Part shown: piece after piece, positions 46,381 through 57,886 of the stretch
Position numbering within the stretch: position 1 is the stretch's first letter
Layout of the letters: every line of letters begins with the position of its first letter
NCBI GenBank assembly: GCA_009809945.1
Contig: WTPW01000709.1
Span: forward strand, 205,720 to 269,719
From: Gigaspora margarita
Taxonomy: Eukaryota > Glomeromycota > Glomeromycetes > Diversisporales > Gigasporaceae
DNA length: 64,000 bases
Direction of reading: 5' to 3'
Notes under the pieces: model-generated
What the model was told of the DNA's origin: nothing
What the model saw: only the letters and a program-made list of their open reading frames with translations
Databases searched by the model: none
Position numbers and translations under genes: made by a program

Positions 46381-47227
46381 CAGTCTTCCTCCTCTATAAT
46401 CACACAGTTTGTATCATGAAAATATGTGATTATAAATAAGTGTGATTATATATATAAATCCTATATAGTCACAATAATATATAAAATATTTATAATGTGA
46501 TTATATAAAAGTAAATATTTTATATTCACAAATAGTTACTAAAAAAACCAAAAAAAAAAAAAATCCAAAAATAAGCAACCNGCNATCGATAATAGTCANT
46601 ACATANTAAAGTCCAAAAAAAAATANATAAATCGATCATAATCGCTTAAGTAAACTTNTTCAGAAGATCAAAATAAAAAAAAATTGAAATTTTTATGCAA
46701 TTTGNAGAAGTTTTTATTATTTGACATTTAATTTTTACGTTCAACGAAAAAAATTAGAATTTTTTTAAAAAATATATTCGATGACGTAAAAATTAAAAGT
46801 TTAATAATAAAAACCTCTTCAATTTTGATAAAAATTTTGTAGTATGTGCATTATTATCTTCTGAATAGTTTACTTAAGCGATAATAATCGATTTGCATAG
46901 TAAAATTTGGACTTTACTATGTAGCAACTACATGCGATCACTAAATGTCAATTTATTTCTTGTAGAACTTTTTGCCCAAAAAAAAGATAACTTACTTTTG
47001 GGAATTTGCAATAGTAAAACTTGAACTTTTATATATAATGTTGTGATTATATAAGAGTATTTTTCTAATAAAAGATTTCAAAAAGCTTCTAAAAAATGTG
47101 ATAGTGATTATAAGCTATTTGTGATTATATAAAGGTATTCTATATATAAAAAAAATGGGAGTTAAATTTTGTGTGATTATATAGAGGTTGTGACTATAGA
47201 GGAGGTGATTATAGAGGAGGAAGGCTG
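46381..47227. mobile_element. Tc1/mariner-like element, CAGTCTTCCTCC ends
   Basis: CAGTCTTCCTCCTCTATAAT then CAC is matched by GTGATTATAGAGGAGGAAGGCTG. TA is duplicated at 46,379-46,380 and 47,228-47,229. It is 847 bp, without transposase. It carries many GTGATTATA words and encloses the AATAAGC foldback copy D. Confidence 0.88.
46557..47002. repeat. Foldback 'AATAAGCTACC' family, copy D
   Basis: CAAAAATAAGCAACC and ATCGATAATAGTCA at the left face GATTTGCATAGTAAAATTTG, CTTTACTATGTAGCAAC and TAACTTACTTTTGGG at the right. Scattered N and A9 runs fall in its left arm. Confidence 0.7.
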
Positions 47228-47300
47228 TATAGAAACTGACCAAATTTATATTAAGGAGAGGGAGGAGGTAGGCCTCTAATAAAAAATACTGTATATTTCC

Positions 47301-47600
47301 AATAATAAACTACCTTTTTTGGGCCAAAAATTACATGAAAAAACGTAGTATAGCTTATTTTTGAATTGTTGAATTTTTTGGAAAATTGAAAAATGTACTA
47401 ATAAAAAGTTGTCCAAATAACGTTAAATTTTCACTACAAGTGTATATTGATGTCCTGAACAAGTTTACTTAATGGCACCTTTGAAGTTTACTTAGTAAAA
47501 TTTGGACTTTTATATGTAGCAACTGCTAACACGTTTTTTAAGATTTTTTTAAAAAAATCAGGGAGTAGCTTATTTTTGGAGTAGCTTATTTTCAGGAATA
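47301..47600. repeat. Foldback 'AATAAGCTACC' family, partial copy E
   Basis: CCAATAATAAACTACCTTTT at the left and GGAGTAGCTTATTTTCAGG at the right bracket the family's AAGTTTACTTA and GGACTTTTATATGTAGCAAC blocks. It is shorter and more divergent than copies A-D. Confidence 0.6.
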
Positions 47601-47736
47601 AACAGTAATCAGGTGATTAATAACATGGCCCTTATCTTGTAAGAAAAATGGGTTATCTATATACTAAAGTTAAAATTTTTGGGGTTTCAATATAAAGCTT
47701 TTTTTTGTTATTAGATAACCTACTTTGGGCTCTTAA

Positions 47737-47961
47737 ACAAAGTTGTTCAGCATGTAATTTTACTCGTACTTGAAATTAAAATGAGCTTTCTCAGTCTTTA
47801 TTAGTGAAAAATGGGTCAAAGTTAAAAAAAAATTTTTTTCTAAAAAATTTTTTTAAAAAAAATTTTTTCTAACTAAAAAAAAATTTTTCACTTAGTTAAA
47901 GGTCTGAAAAAGTGTGTTTTAACCCCAAATACAAGTAAAATTACATGCTGAACAACTTTGC
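47737..47961. mobile_element. Foldback MITE flanked by TTAA (225 bp)
   Basis: ACAAAGTTGTTCAGCATGTA then ATTTTACT is matched by AGTAAAATTACATGCTGAAC then AACTTTGC. TTAA lies at 47,733-47,736 and 47,962-47,965. The second TTAA is shared with the next element. A/T homopolymers fill the centre. Confidence 0.75.
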
Positions 47962-47965
47962 TTAA

Positions 47966-49587
47966 GGGTAGATAGTATATAGATCATTTCTATTAATAAA
48001 TGAGTGACAAAAATATTTTACTACATATTAAAAAGTTGCTAAAAATTAATTTTTTACTATGTAAATCAATACTTATACACTAAGTAAAATTGTTCGCAAT
48101 AAAAATTACATATAAGGTGGATATGTGTATTATGGCGCACTACCAATTATGGCACACTACCGATATCTTATGATAAAAAAAAAAGAATTCTGCGATTTTG
48201 GTACCAATCGATTCGTCTCAGTGAGACGAATTGAAAAAAAAAAAAATCGTAGAACTCTGACCGATGGGTCACAAGATATTACCATTAAAGTAATAAAAAA
48301 AAAAAATATGGGTATTATGGCGATAAAAGTATTGCAGTGTAAAGCAATATCTTGAAAAAAAAAGATCAGAATCGTGTAATTTTGTCACCATTCGACTCGT
48401 CTCATCGAGACGAAAAAAAAAAAACCAAAATCACACGATTCTGATTGATACTTCTCAAGATATTATAATTTAACAAAAAAAAACTGCGCAAACCAAATTT
48501 TAAAATTAACATAAAATAAAGAATAACTCTTGGTAAAAAAAAACGTTTTCGATACTTTTACCACCAAAATGTCCGCCTTGAAGAGGCGATTCCAAAAAAA
48601 AAAAACTCGCTAAAATCCAATCACGGGATCACGGGATCGTTAAGGTTTTATTATAAAAAAAAAGAAAATATATAAGTTTAACTAATTAAATTTTCATCAA
48701 AAACAATACAAAAAAAAAAAAAATCCCATGATCCCGTGATTGGATTTTAGCGAGCTTGGGCTTGNTGGAATCGCAAAAAAAAAGCGGACATTTTGGTGGT
48801 AAAATTATCGAAAACGGACTGTCCTACCAAGAGTAAAAAAAAATTTTATGTTAATTTTAAAATTTGCTTTGCGCAGCTTATTTTGGTTAAATTAAAAAAA
48901 AAAGAGAAATATCAGCCAAAATCACATGATTGTGGTACCATTCGATTCGTCTCAATGAGACGAATCGAATAGTATCAAAATCATTCGATTCTGATCAATA
49001 GATCTCAATAGATCACGAAAAATAGTATGTGCGCCATAATTGGTACCTGCATTATAATTTATTATTTTACCTTGTAATTTTTAATTAACGATATCTTATG
49101 ATCTAGTGATTAGAATTGAATGATTTTGGTACCATTCGATTCGCCTTGATGTGACGAATCCAATGGTACCAAAATCATTTAATTCTGGTCGATACATCAT
49201 GTATTATTAGCCAAAATACTTAACTGCGCCATAATACCCATATCCACCTTATTCTAAAAATTTTATTAATTTTGAATAAACTTTGATAAAGTTTGCATAG
49301 TAACAACTTTTGTGAGAGCCAGGTCTATTCTGCGTAGGCAATCACAAATTGACCAATCAAATCATATAAAACTTATAAGCAAAATAGTGTCTCAAAGATA
49401 AAACAACTATATCTTATGATCAACTGGACCAAATTTAATAATTCAACTACTGTTAATCAAAAAAACCTCTTCTACAATTTAATTTAAAAATTTAATATAG
49501 TTACTTAATAAAAATTTCTTTATTATTAAATATAAAATTTTTAGCAACTAAATTTATTAATAAAAATGATCTATATGCCCTCTACTC
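47966..49587. mobile_element. TTAA (piggyBac-like) foldback, copy 2
   Basis: GGGTAGATAGTATATAGATC then ATTT pairs with AAAATGATCTATATGCCC then TCTACTC. TTAA lies at 47,962-47,965 and 49,588-49,591. The ends match the element at 32,975-34,052. The element at 48,115-49,249 fills most of its interior. Confidence 0.8.
48115..49249. mobile_element. TA-flanked foldback with AGGTGGATATG ends and four GATTCGTCTC hairpins
   Basis: AGGTGGATATGTGTATTATG then GCGCA is matched by TGCGCCATAATACCCATATC then CACCT. TA stands at 48,113-48,114 and 49,250-49,251. Inside, the hairpin GGTACCATTCGATTCGTCTC facing GAGACGAATCGAAT occurs near 48,200, 48,390, 48,945 and 49,130. A second palindrome with ATCACGGGATC is centred near 48,690. 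It is non-coding; ORFs with regular Lys triplets in it are artefacts. Confidence 0.8.
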
Positions 49588-49689
49588 TTAAGAGCCCAAA
49601 GTAGGTTACCTAATAAGAAAAAAAAATTTTATATTACAAACCCAAAAATTTTAACTTAAGTACATAGATAACCAATTTTTCTTACAAGG

Positions 49690-49985
49690 TAACCTACTTT
49701 CACCTCCTAAGTAAAGTTGTTTAGAGCATGCTTTTATATATTTTTCTCATTTTAAAATTGGAAAATATTTGTTTTTGGCAAAGTTACATTTTTGTTTTGT
49801 GCAAAATCAGTGAAATTTTAATTCAAATTTTAAGCTCAATTTTGTTCTTCTCCCCTTGTTCTATATTTCGAAAAATTTTAATTTTAAATTAATATGTAGG
49901 GGAAGAAACATCAATGATTCAAAGCTTTAGTAACGTTATATGTTTTTTTTTTATAAATTTATATATAAAAAAAACTCAGTCATAA
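49690..49985 (+). repeat. Dispersed repeat, copy 2 (inverse of 45,995-46,300)
   Basis: ACCTCCTAAGTAAAGTTG opens the copy, followed by TTTGTTTTTGGCAAAGTTAC and GGGGAAGAAACATCAATGAT. Its reverse complement matches 45,995-46,300 over about 290 bp. Confidence 0.65.
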
Positions 49986-49999
49986 ATAGTGTGACAAGT

Positions 50000-52330
50000 C
50001 GGTTGACTAGTATGATGTATACAGTAACTTTGAAAAAAAAAAATGGAATTATTAATAAAATTAAAACTATAACTTCTTGTTTTTTTTTTTAAAAAAAAAA
50101 AAAATTATATTTGCGGCTTTTTAAATAATGATAGAACCGTTATTTGCTTTATCAACTTGTACATTTAGCTTTTAAAAAGCTAATCATAATAGAATTAAAT
50201 AACCATTAACATTTAAAAAAAAATTAAATAATTAAATAAATCAATACAGATATATTCTTCATCATTATGGTTAAAAAAAAAAATAAAAAATTTTTTCTCT
50301 AAAAATTATAAACCATGGCATTAAAAGTTTAATAAAAAAAAAAAATTTAATAAATCTAAGATTTGTTATAGTAAACAATTTCTAGTAAGTAACAAAAAAA
50401 AAAAAGCTATAAAATGAAAGCTTGTAAGAATTTACAATATTATCATCTTTGAAAAAAAAAAAATAAATATTGATAATCAGGCATTCTTTTTATTTTAATA
50501 ACATATATCGATATGTATCAATATTAAATTTATATAATAAAGTAGCTGCACAACTACGTTATGCCAAAATTTGGTCCATAAATTATATAATTCGGAATTT
50601 TTCTGTAAGAACAGCAAAATTGTTTTCAATGAATTTGAGTCTAAAAGAATGCTGCAATTCAATGCATCCATTTAAATCCATTTAAACCTAAAATTATCAA
50701 GAAAGATTTGTTCTTAAGATATTAGCATTATAGGATCACTATTTATTTCCAATTTCACAATGAATGTATCATCAAATTATGTGATATCTCGAGAACGCTG
50801 TGCCCTTTTGATGATTTTCAATTTAAATGAAAACTTCGAATTTTTGCGTTCATTTAAGCCAAAATCATCGAGAACAGCATAGTTATTTTGAATATGGTGA
50901 ATGATCATTTTCTTTTGTAATGCGATTTTTGTGCAGTTTCGCCACCTTTCGCAGTTTTGTCATTTTGTCATTTACACAAGACAAAATTAGATAACGCTTT
51001 TCATCAACACGAAACCTCTAACAACTATAGTTAGATAGTGGGGAAAAAACAAAATGTTTATTTATTTTGAGTTAAAAAATAAAAATCAGAAAAAAATTTG
51101 CATAAGAACTATCTTTTGCACATCAAAAAATTTTCTTTGAGCAATTTTACTATATAAACCACTCAAATCTAACTCTAATATAATTGATAATATTCATAAC
51201 CAACCTTTAAAGCATCATTTTTTTTGTTAACTATGTTAATAACTTCATGTTACAATGAGCAGGTGGATTTATAAATAAGACTTTCAACTTCATCGGCAAC
51301 AAAAAATACAGACACATCTTTTTAATCGAGTCTTTTTAAACCATTAATCTTTTTATCAAGATTGTGGAGCCTAATCATGTAAGCAAATATCATTGGGAAT
51401 TTCAGAATTAACTTATTTTGAAAATAATTGAAGTTTAAAAGATGCTATGTTCTGTTTAAAATTCCGAATCAGAAAATTAAATAGACGTAACTATGATAAA
51501 ATAAGCTTTTTTTTTTTTTTGAAAAGCATCTCCAAAAAAAAAATTGTAAATAAAGTATATATTTTAAAAAAAATAGTATTAATATGTCACTTCTTTTGAA
51601 ATAATACGTCATTTATTTATCTGAAATCAAACGTAGAATAGTTAATTGTGAAATCCCTATTGAATAACTATAAAATATCGAGTCTTCAAACTATAGCTTT
51701 GAACGGCAAAGGTCAGTCTATATTTCGATTTTCCCAACACAAAGCCTCTAGGTTTCGCATAATATTCATATAAGGAAGTACTTTTTATGGTTCTTTAAGT
51801 ATACAATGTTTAGGATTGGTTGACATGGTTGGTAACTGATAAAGGTGGTTCCGGATGCTAGTTTTCAAAAAAAAAAAGGGTATTTTTATTTTTAAAAAAA
51901 AAATCCACAAATCATTTATGAACATTTACTTTGTTAAATCGTATAGCATATGTTAGACCTCAATAATATTTAGAATAAAAATTTATATTTTTTATAAAAG
52001 TTAAATATAAAATAAAAAAAAAAAAGGAATGAGATACATATCAGCATCAGTTGCAATTCTGGTCAAAATTTTAAATTATTTAACTCCAGATATCAAGTGA
52101 TTGAAAATTTTGATCGGAATTATAACTGATGGGTTCCTATATTATTAGGTACAAATCCGCCGATATGAGATATTCAAAAAAATTGATTTTATAAAGATTT
52201 CTTACTCCAAAAAGCAAATCACCAAAACTGATTAAAAGGATTAGACATTTTAGAAAATTTTGATAACTAAGAAAAAATTGCTATAGTTGCACCTTCCTAA
52301 GTGCAATTTGCATTAACTTATTTACATATT
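50000..52330. other. Mostly featureless DNA downstream of the kinase gene
   Basis: No supported gene. A hairpin-like pair lies near 52,040-52,130 (TCAGTTGCAATTCTGGTCAA against TTTTGATCGGAATTATAACT). This part is less rich in element ends than 36-50 kb. A9 runs recur at phased positions in 50,035-50,463. Confidence 0.4.
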
Positions 52331-53827
52331 TCAATTTAAATCTAAATTAGAGAAATTGCTCGAAATCTCTACAATACTAATTGGTTGACTAATGCATTCT
52401 GAAAATTTTTTCGTATCATATATCTTACTAGTATAGACGTCTTGAGAGTATACTTGTTTAATCAGTTCTGGCTTAATCTTATTAGCTTCCAAAATTTGTT
52501 TTTTTATTTCGTTATCATCTTCCTGATCTATTTCATCTAACCAGCGAGTGATTATTTCAATAATTTCTGTTGCAGTAGGTCGTTTATCAAAATTTTTATC
52601 CATGCATTTCATAGCTAATTTAATATAACAATCAGGTCCTAAACATTTGGGTCTTGATCCTTCGATAATTCTTGACACAAGATAATCATCAAATGGAATT
52701 CCATCAAATGCTCTTTGTCCAGTTGAAATCTCTGTCGCGATAACTCCAAGACTGTAAATATCTGATGCTTTAGTATACGGTTGACCAACCAAAACCTCAG
52801 GTGCTATATATGGAAGAATACCACAAATTTTTCCTTCCTTTTCATTTTTAGAAAGTCCAAGATCAGTGATACATGCATGTTGCAATTCAGCTAATTGTAA
52901 AATATTCCCGCTGTAAAAAAAAATGTGAACGAGTTCTTGCGAATGAATCGACTCAAGATCAATAGCTATACCGTAAAAAAAAATAAATTTATCCTTCCAT
53001 TCCAATTGTGATACTTCTACAAGGTTTTGTCGTAAAAAAAAAATTGGCGCAATCCCCATAACAATAATATAATCACCATAATCATTCCTTGACACTCCAT
53101 GACAGTTCAAGAACGAAGGACTTTGGTAACCAATTTCACAATAATTCTTCAATTCTTGGATAAATTCTTGCTCATTTTCGTTTGAATCACGAATCACTTT
53201 AAGTGCAACATTCCACAACATATTATTAATGCTGTCGAACCAATCTGCTCGATATACAGTTGCAAATCCCCCTTTTCCTATTGCTCTAATATTTCTAAAC
53301 TCATTATAATCAATCCAAGATAATTTAAACTTTACATCGTCTAATATTCTCTTAAGTTCAGAATTGATATGATCGGGTGATTTATTAATTTTCAAAAGAC
53401 TTCTATATTTTGTGAACCAATAATTTGCATTCTGAATATTTCTCTTTGTACCGATACCATTTCGATAACATCGAGCGACACCATACATTCCTACCTCAAC
53501 ACCCATATTAGCAGATTTTTTATAGTATTCAAATGCTTTATAATAATCTTGATCAACCCCCTGTCCGAATTCATAACGTTTACCAGCACTATTCATTGCA
53601 TCAGCATCACCTAAATCAGCAGATCTCTTGCAATATTCAAATGACTTCTGGTAATTTCTTTCTACTCCAATCCCATTATAATAACAAAGACCAAAAAAAA
53701 AAATCGCATCTGAATTTCCTAACTCAGCTGCTTTCATATAATATTCAAAAGCCTTCTTTTCGTCTTTCTCAACACCAATACCATACTGATAATTGTATCC
53801 AAGTGTAAAAAGTTGTTCAGAGTCCAT
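52331..53827 (-). CDS. Sel1-repeat / TKL-like protein kinase
   Basis: 498 codons from ATG at 53,827 ([20 protein letters not shown]). Four Sel1-like repeats span residues ~6-145 (for example [20 protein letters not shown]) and would mediate protein contacts. The kinase domain covers ~180-440: Gly-rich [15 protein letters not shown] with the ATP-binding Lys, QELKNY with a likely aC Glu, HSGNIL with the Mg-binding Asn, DLG in place of DFG, YIAPEVL as the APE motif, and [12 protein letters not shown]. The catalytic HRD region reads [10 protein letters not shown] because bases 52,915-52,923 were overwritten. The paralogue at 60-61.7 kb has HRNLHSGNIL there. FFF at residues 43-45 and the changes near 262-264 and 282-284 have the same cause. 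It is a single uninterrupted frame of a type greatly expanded in Rhizophagus. The true enzyme may be active; substrate unknown. Confidence 0.92.
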   Translation of the reverse strand: MDSEQLFTLGYNYQYGIGVEKDEKKAFEYYMKAAELGNSDAIFFFGLCYYNGIGVERNYQKSFEYCKRSADLGDADAMNSAGKRYEFGQGVDQDYYKAFEYYKKSANMGVEVGMYGVARCYRNGIGTKRNIQNANYWFTKYRSLLKINKSPDHINSELKRILDDVKFKLSWIDYNEFRNIRAIGKGGFATVYRADWFDSINNMLWNVALKVIRDSNENEQEFIQELKNYCEIGYQSPSFLNCHGVSRNDYGDYIIVMGIAPIFFLRQNLVEVSQLEWKDKFIFFYGIAIDLESIHSQELVHIFFYSGNILQLAELQHACITDLGLSKNEKEGKICGILPYIAPEVLVGQPYTKASDIYSLGVIATEISTGQRAFDGIPFDDYLVSRIIEGSRPKCLGPDCYIKLAMKCMDKNFDKRPTATEIIEIITRWLDEIDQEDDNEIKKQILEANKIKPELIKQVYSQDVYTSKIYDTKKFSECISQPISIVEISSNFSNLDLN

Positions 53828-54191
53828 TTTTTAAAGATGAAAAAAAACTTATACATGAGGACATTTGATGGTTTAGTTTAAGTGCTACAAAAGTTACGAC
53901 TATAGTTACATTATTGATTAGTTTACTATTGTTGCATCAAAAACGTAATTTTAAAGATTTTTCATATTTGAATACATGCATATTTGTATATCAGTGTAAC
54001 AAAACAAAAATTTTACTAATGAAGTCCAGAAGTCGGTCCAGTTGATGATTTATTTATGACTTAAAATAACTTCGTAACGATTATTCTTAGTAGCAAAGTC
54101 GAAAGAAAGAGAACGTGTTCGTTAAAGTCTATGATTAATTTTACATCAAAAATTCTCAAATACTCCGTTTCAAGAATGCTTGCCTATGTCA
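53828..54191 (-). other. Region upstream of the kinase gene
   Basis: About 360 bp lie between the kinase ATG and the Tc1/mariner element and must hold whatever promoter remains. It is AT-rich, and no specific motif can be defended. The element sits close enough to affect transcription, by inference. Confidence 0.35.
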
Positions 54192-54193
54192 TA

Positions 54194-55138
54194 CAGTGGC
54201 CTACCATATTATTGTGGACACTTTTTAAAAATTTATTACTCGGGATCGGGTAAGTAAAACAGCACGAAATTTATGTCACGTGTTCGGTAGATCGCAAAAT
54301 ATAATATACTAAAATTTCGTATAATTTAATTGGATTTTACAGAAGTTATGCAAAAAAAAAAAAAAACATGTTTTTTTTCATTTGACCGAAAATCCAAATT
54401 CAATTTTTTTTTTTAAAAAAAAAATATATATATATATATATTTTCTACAAAAACAAAAAATTATTTCCGTTTTAAAAAAAAAAAGGTCCTCCTTTTGCTT
54501 TGATACAAGCAGCAACCCGATCAGGCATACTTGTAAAAAAAAAATGTTAATACTCAGGTGGTACATCAATCCATGCCTTTTTAGGACGTCCGGGAAAAAA
54601 AAATTTTTTTGCCTCTGCCCCCACCTGACAAAACTCTTGAATAATTTTGCACTAAAAAAAAAATGCCCCCAAAAGCTGCTGCGATAGTACGAACTGAATC
54701 ACCTCGCTGGTGGCCATAATTTATTGTATCCCTCTGGTTTTCTGTTAAATCTTTACGACTACCCATTGTTTTGTGAGAAAAATAAAGGATACGTATTATT
54801 ATACCGATCTGTCATACAAACCTAGCCTTTTTTTTATACTGCACAACATTGGCACAATGTCATACTACATATGGGCGAAATTTTAAGCTAATCTAAAACA
54901 AGTACGATCTTCAGTGAATTTTTTAGTAAATCCAAAAATTGATTTTCGGTCAAATCCAAAAATGGAAGTTCATTGAATTTCCTGCATATCTTCCACATGA
55001 CCTAATGAAATCGTGTGAAATTTTAGTGTTGTACCTTGAGAACTGCTTAAAACAATATAAATTTTGCGCTATATTTACTTACCCGAACCCGACTTATAAA
55101 TTTTTAAAAAGTGTCCACAATAATATGGTAGGCCACTG
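54194..55138 (-). mobile_element. Internally deleted Tc1/mariner element, TA duplication
   Basis: The 33-bp end CAGTGGCCTACCATATTATT-GTGGACACTTTTT is repeated in perfect inverted form at the right. The pairing continues through AAAAATTTAT and an imperfect CGGG(A/T)(T/C)CGGGTAAGT. TA lies at 54,192-54,193 and 55,139-55,140. The 945-bp element holds a transposase gene missing its middle. Confidence 0.95.
54482..54766 (-). pseudogene. Tc1/mariner transposase remnant: HTH fused to C-terminus
   Basis: From ATG at 54,766 (minus strand) the text is MGSRKDLTENQRDTINYGHQ followed by RGDSVRTIAAAFG, the first helix-turn-helix of Tc1-like transposases, then VQNYSRVLSGGGRG. An AT-hook-like GRPKKAW lies near 54,590. 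After a gap it ends SMPDRVAACIKAKGGP near 54,535-54,485, the conserved C-terminus of Tc1 transposases. The catalytic DDE region between them is absent. Three A9 runs overwrite parts of it. It could not catalyse transposition; the DNA-binding part might have remained intact before overwriting. Confidence 0.85.
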
Positions 55139-55140
55139 TA

Positions 55141-56317
55141 TATAAAATACCCAACTTTACATGTTACTTATTAGATATTATCTCAGGATGTTATAAAATA
55201 AACGATCCTATTTCTCATTCATTACGGTACCACGTGAATAGAAATTCTTTTTAAAAGCTTTTCAAAAAAAATTTTTTTAAAATATTTTTTTTAATCATTT
55301 TTAAAATTTGATTTGAATCTTAAATTCACATACTAGTTGTAGATAAAAATCACCGGATATTTGTTGTGGTTTAATAAAATAGATGATGCTGGCATTAGCA
55401 TTAATTTTGCTCGCATAAATTTTTATAGAAATCTAATATGAACTCACGAAATAATAAAAGAAAATGATTATTCGAATTGAAAAGCAAATTTAGATTTTTT
55501 TATAAAATATAAATAGTCCCAGATGGTAATCCCCAATTCTTCAGAGTTTCAATAATAAATTTGGATTATTCAGTTATCCGATAATAATAATTCTTATTCA
55601 AATATCTATCCGAGTTAATCTTTGACCAGTGACAGATAAGCAGACATTGGCAAGTTACGTTTTATCTTACCACCTCCAAGGCGGTAATTTTCTGATGACA
55701 ATCATTTTCTCGACAATTAAGGTTCACACGATTTAGAGTCAGAGTTAGAAATATGTTTTGGTGAAACGGATGATTTCATAATACGTCAAAGGAAATATTT
55801 GTTTATCGTTGAACAACTTAACGTTAAAATACGTGTCCGTAGACACTGCATACAGTACCATGCCTGACAAATAATTTTGATCGATTTTAGATCAATCTTT
55901 TAAAATATTTATATAAAAAAAAAATATGAACTATCAGCTATCGAAAATTATTTTTATGCCCATAATATTCGTACCTTGTCAATCAGATAAACACTAAAAG
56001 CACGTCTAACATTAGGACATGATGATATTACTAAATCATTAGCTAACGAAATTTTGGGGCACGAAAATAATTTTCGTTTCACTATTTAAAAAATCGTGTC
56101 ACACAGAGTACTGTATGTGGTACCAGATTGTTTAATAATGCGGCCATAACCATTCGCAGTAAAAATGATTTAGCGCAAAATTCTCAAGATTAAGTAGTAA
56201 AATGTGGGTGTCTAATTATGACTGAAATAGATGGCGTATTTGTTTTCATATAAAGATGTATCAATTTTATCGTTCACTGATAAATTTGAATGATTTTTGA
56301 TATTAAAAAGTTTACAA
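55141..56317. other. No gene seen
   Basis: Moderately AT-rich, without continuous frames. Some short stretches look like degraded coding sequence, but I cannot name a family. Confidence 0.35.
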
Positions 56318-56882
56318 AAGGGTGATTCGGAATTAATGATCAGGTTTCTGATTTCGAATTTTTATTTGTATGCTTATTTATATAATAATCAGTAATAAAT
56401 ATATGTTAGAGCTTTTAAAAAAAATTTAACGATGCTATATTAAAGAGTTTTTTAAAAAAAATTTTTTTAAAACGACGATATACTCTATTAAAGTGTTATT
56501 AAAAAAATTTAATTGATAATATATTAAGCGATGATTATAATTCTTTATATTTATGATAACATTATATGACATACATCATCAAAACGTTTGCATATTTTAT
56601 CTCCGGATAAATCCTATTTCATTTTCTGATTTCGAAATTTCAAACCAGGAATAGAACTTTTCGAACTCCCACTTATTTACCAAATAAGTTAACTCTAATG
56701 ATATCCTAGTGATATATTTGTATCGAAATAAGTAATCTATAAACCTTTTTTTACACTGTATGATGATAACATATCTTAACAAAATATATTCCTATTTCAT
56801 TTTCTAATTTCAGATTTCGAAGCAGAATTAGGTTTTTTGAACTCCTATCTATTTTTGAAATAAGTAATTCCGAATCACCTTA
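56318..56882. mobile_element. MITE with AAGGGTGATTCGGAATTA ends
   Basis: AAGGGTGATTCGGAATTA at the left is matched by TAATTCCGAATCACCTT at the right. Inside, ATCCTATTTCATTTTCTGAT near 56,610 is repeated as TTCCTATTTCATTTTCTAAT near 56,788. The target duplication is not resolved. Confidence 0.65.
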
Positions 56883-57432
56883 ATTTTTTTGAAAATAGTT
56901 CAAAAATTTGGAGCACAATTAAGGTTTTTAATACAACAAATTATTTTATTTTCTGAAATACCATATTATTTTTTAATTCTGAAACCTTCATTAGCACCCT
57001 TTAAGAATATCATTTGATTATTATCCTCTTTAAAAATTCTAAACTTGGCTTTACGTCCTTTTCTAGCTTATCTTGTTTTTCAATATACACAATGGCTAAT
57101 TGCCGCATGTTTTCTACGATTTTTTATCCTATCTAGTTAATATGATGAAGAAAATTGGAATTTTATTAAGTTTTATTTTTTTATTAGTCTGTGATAATGC
57201 TATCATGCTACCCTTAAGAGCCAAAGTGTAAATGGTCAATAGAAACCCGGGTTATTTTATAAATTTGTTTCGTATTTTTATTTTATTTTATTTAAAAAAA
57301 AAATTAAACTCAAATTTTAATTGTTCATTATCTTTAGCAATTTACAAGATATCAAAAAAAAAAATTATTTCAATGCAAGCGATTACATGTTGGAAATAAT
57401 TAGCGATACTTCAAAAAAAAAAATTCCTTGTT

Positions 57433-57598
57433 GGAAATAATTAGCGATACTCAAAGTTAATCTGTAACTAAAGTAAAAAAAAATAATTGTGAGCTGATAA
57501 CTGATAATGGCTTCAGGAAATAATTAGCGATACTCAAAGTTAATCTGTAACTAAAGTCAGCCCACATAATTGTGAGCTGATAACTGATAATGGCTTCA
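57433..57598. repeat. 83-bp tandem duplication at a probable contig join
   Basis: 57,433-57,515 is repeated at 57,516-57,598 with no difference except that bases 57,475-57,483 are A9 where the second copy (57,558-57,566) reads CAGCCCACA. The phase of the A9 pattern changes downstream, so this is best explained by two overlapping contig ends joined without merging. A third partial copy of GGAAATAATTAGCGATACT begins at 57,392. Confidence 0.8.
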
Positions 57599-57886
57599 GC
57601 AGTTTACAAGGCAAAGAAGATTTTTATCAACATTAAAAATAAAGTGTTCTATTTATTCTATTTCCGACAACGTAGTAATTTGCTATGGTATGCAGATCGT
57701 GACCAGAATTAATTAGGTAAGCGGATTTTTGATAATGTTAGTGGAAATGATAATTCTCTAATTTTATTACAATAAAATTATTGATCTGCAAATCTCGATG
57801 TCGTGCCTAATTTTCTTTAAAGGTTGATTTATTTTTTTAAAAAATAAGTAATGTTTTATAAAAACAAGTATTCAAATATTTATACA

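Larger units (their letters stand above)
46305..47290. mobile_element. PIF-like MITE split by a Tc1/mariner-like element
   Basis: 46,305-46,380 (TTAGGAAGTAACAAAAATTA ... GAAATTATATA) and 47,230-47,290 (GAAACTGACCAAATTTATAT ... GGCCTCTAATAAAAAATA) together match the reverse complement of the MITE at 30,766-30,915. The break is exactly the TA-flanked element at 46,381-47,227. Confidence 0.75.
47635..49688. mobile_element. Palindromic element opened at its central TTAA by other elements
   Basis: The left arm (47,635-47,732, ...AACCTACTTTGGGCTC) and right arm (49,592-49,688, GAGCCCAAAGTAGGTT...) are inverted copies that would meet at GGGCTC-TTAA-GAGCCC. That TTAA is now the insertion site of the elements at 47,737 and 47,966. 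Outer boundaries are approximate. Confidence 0.7.
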
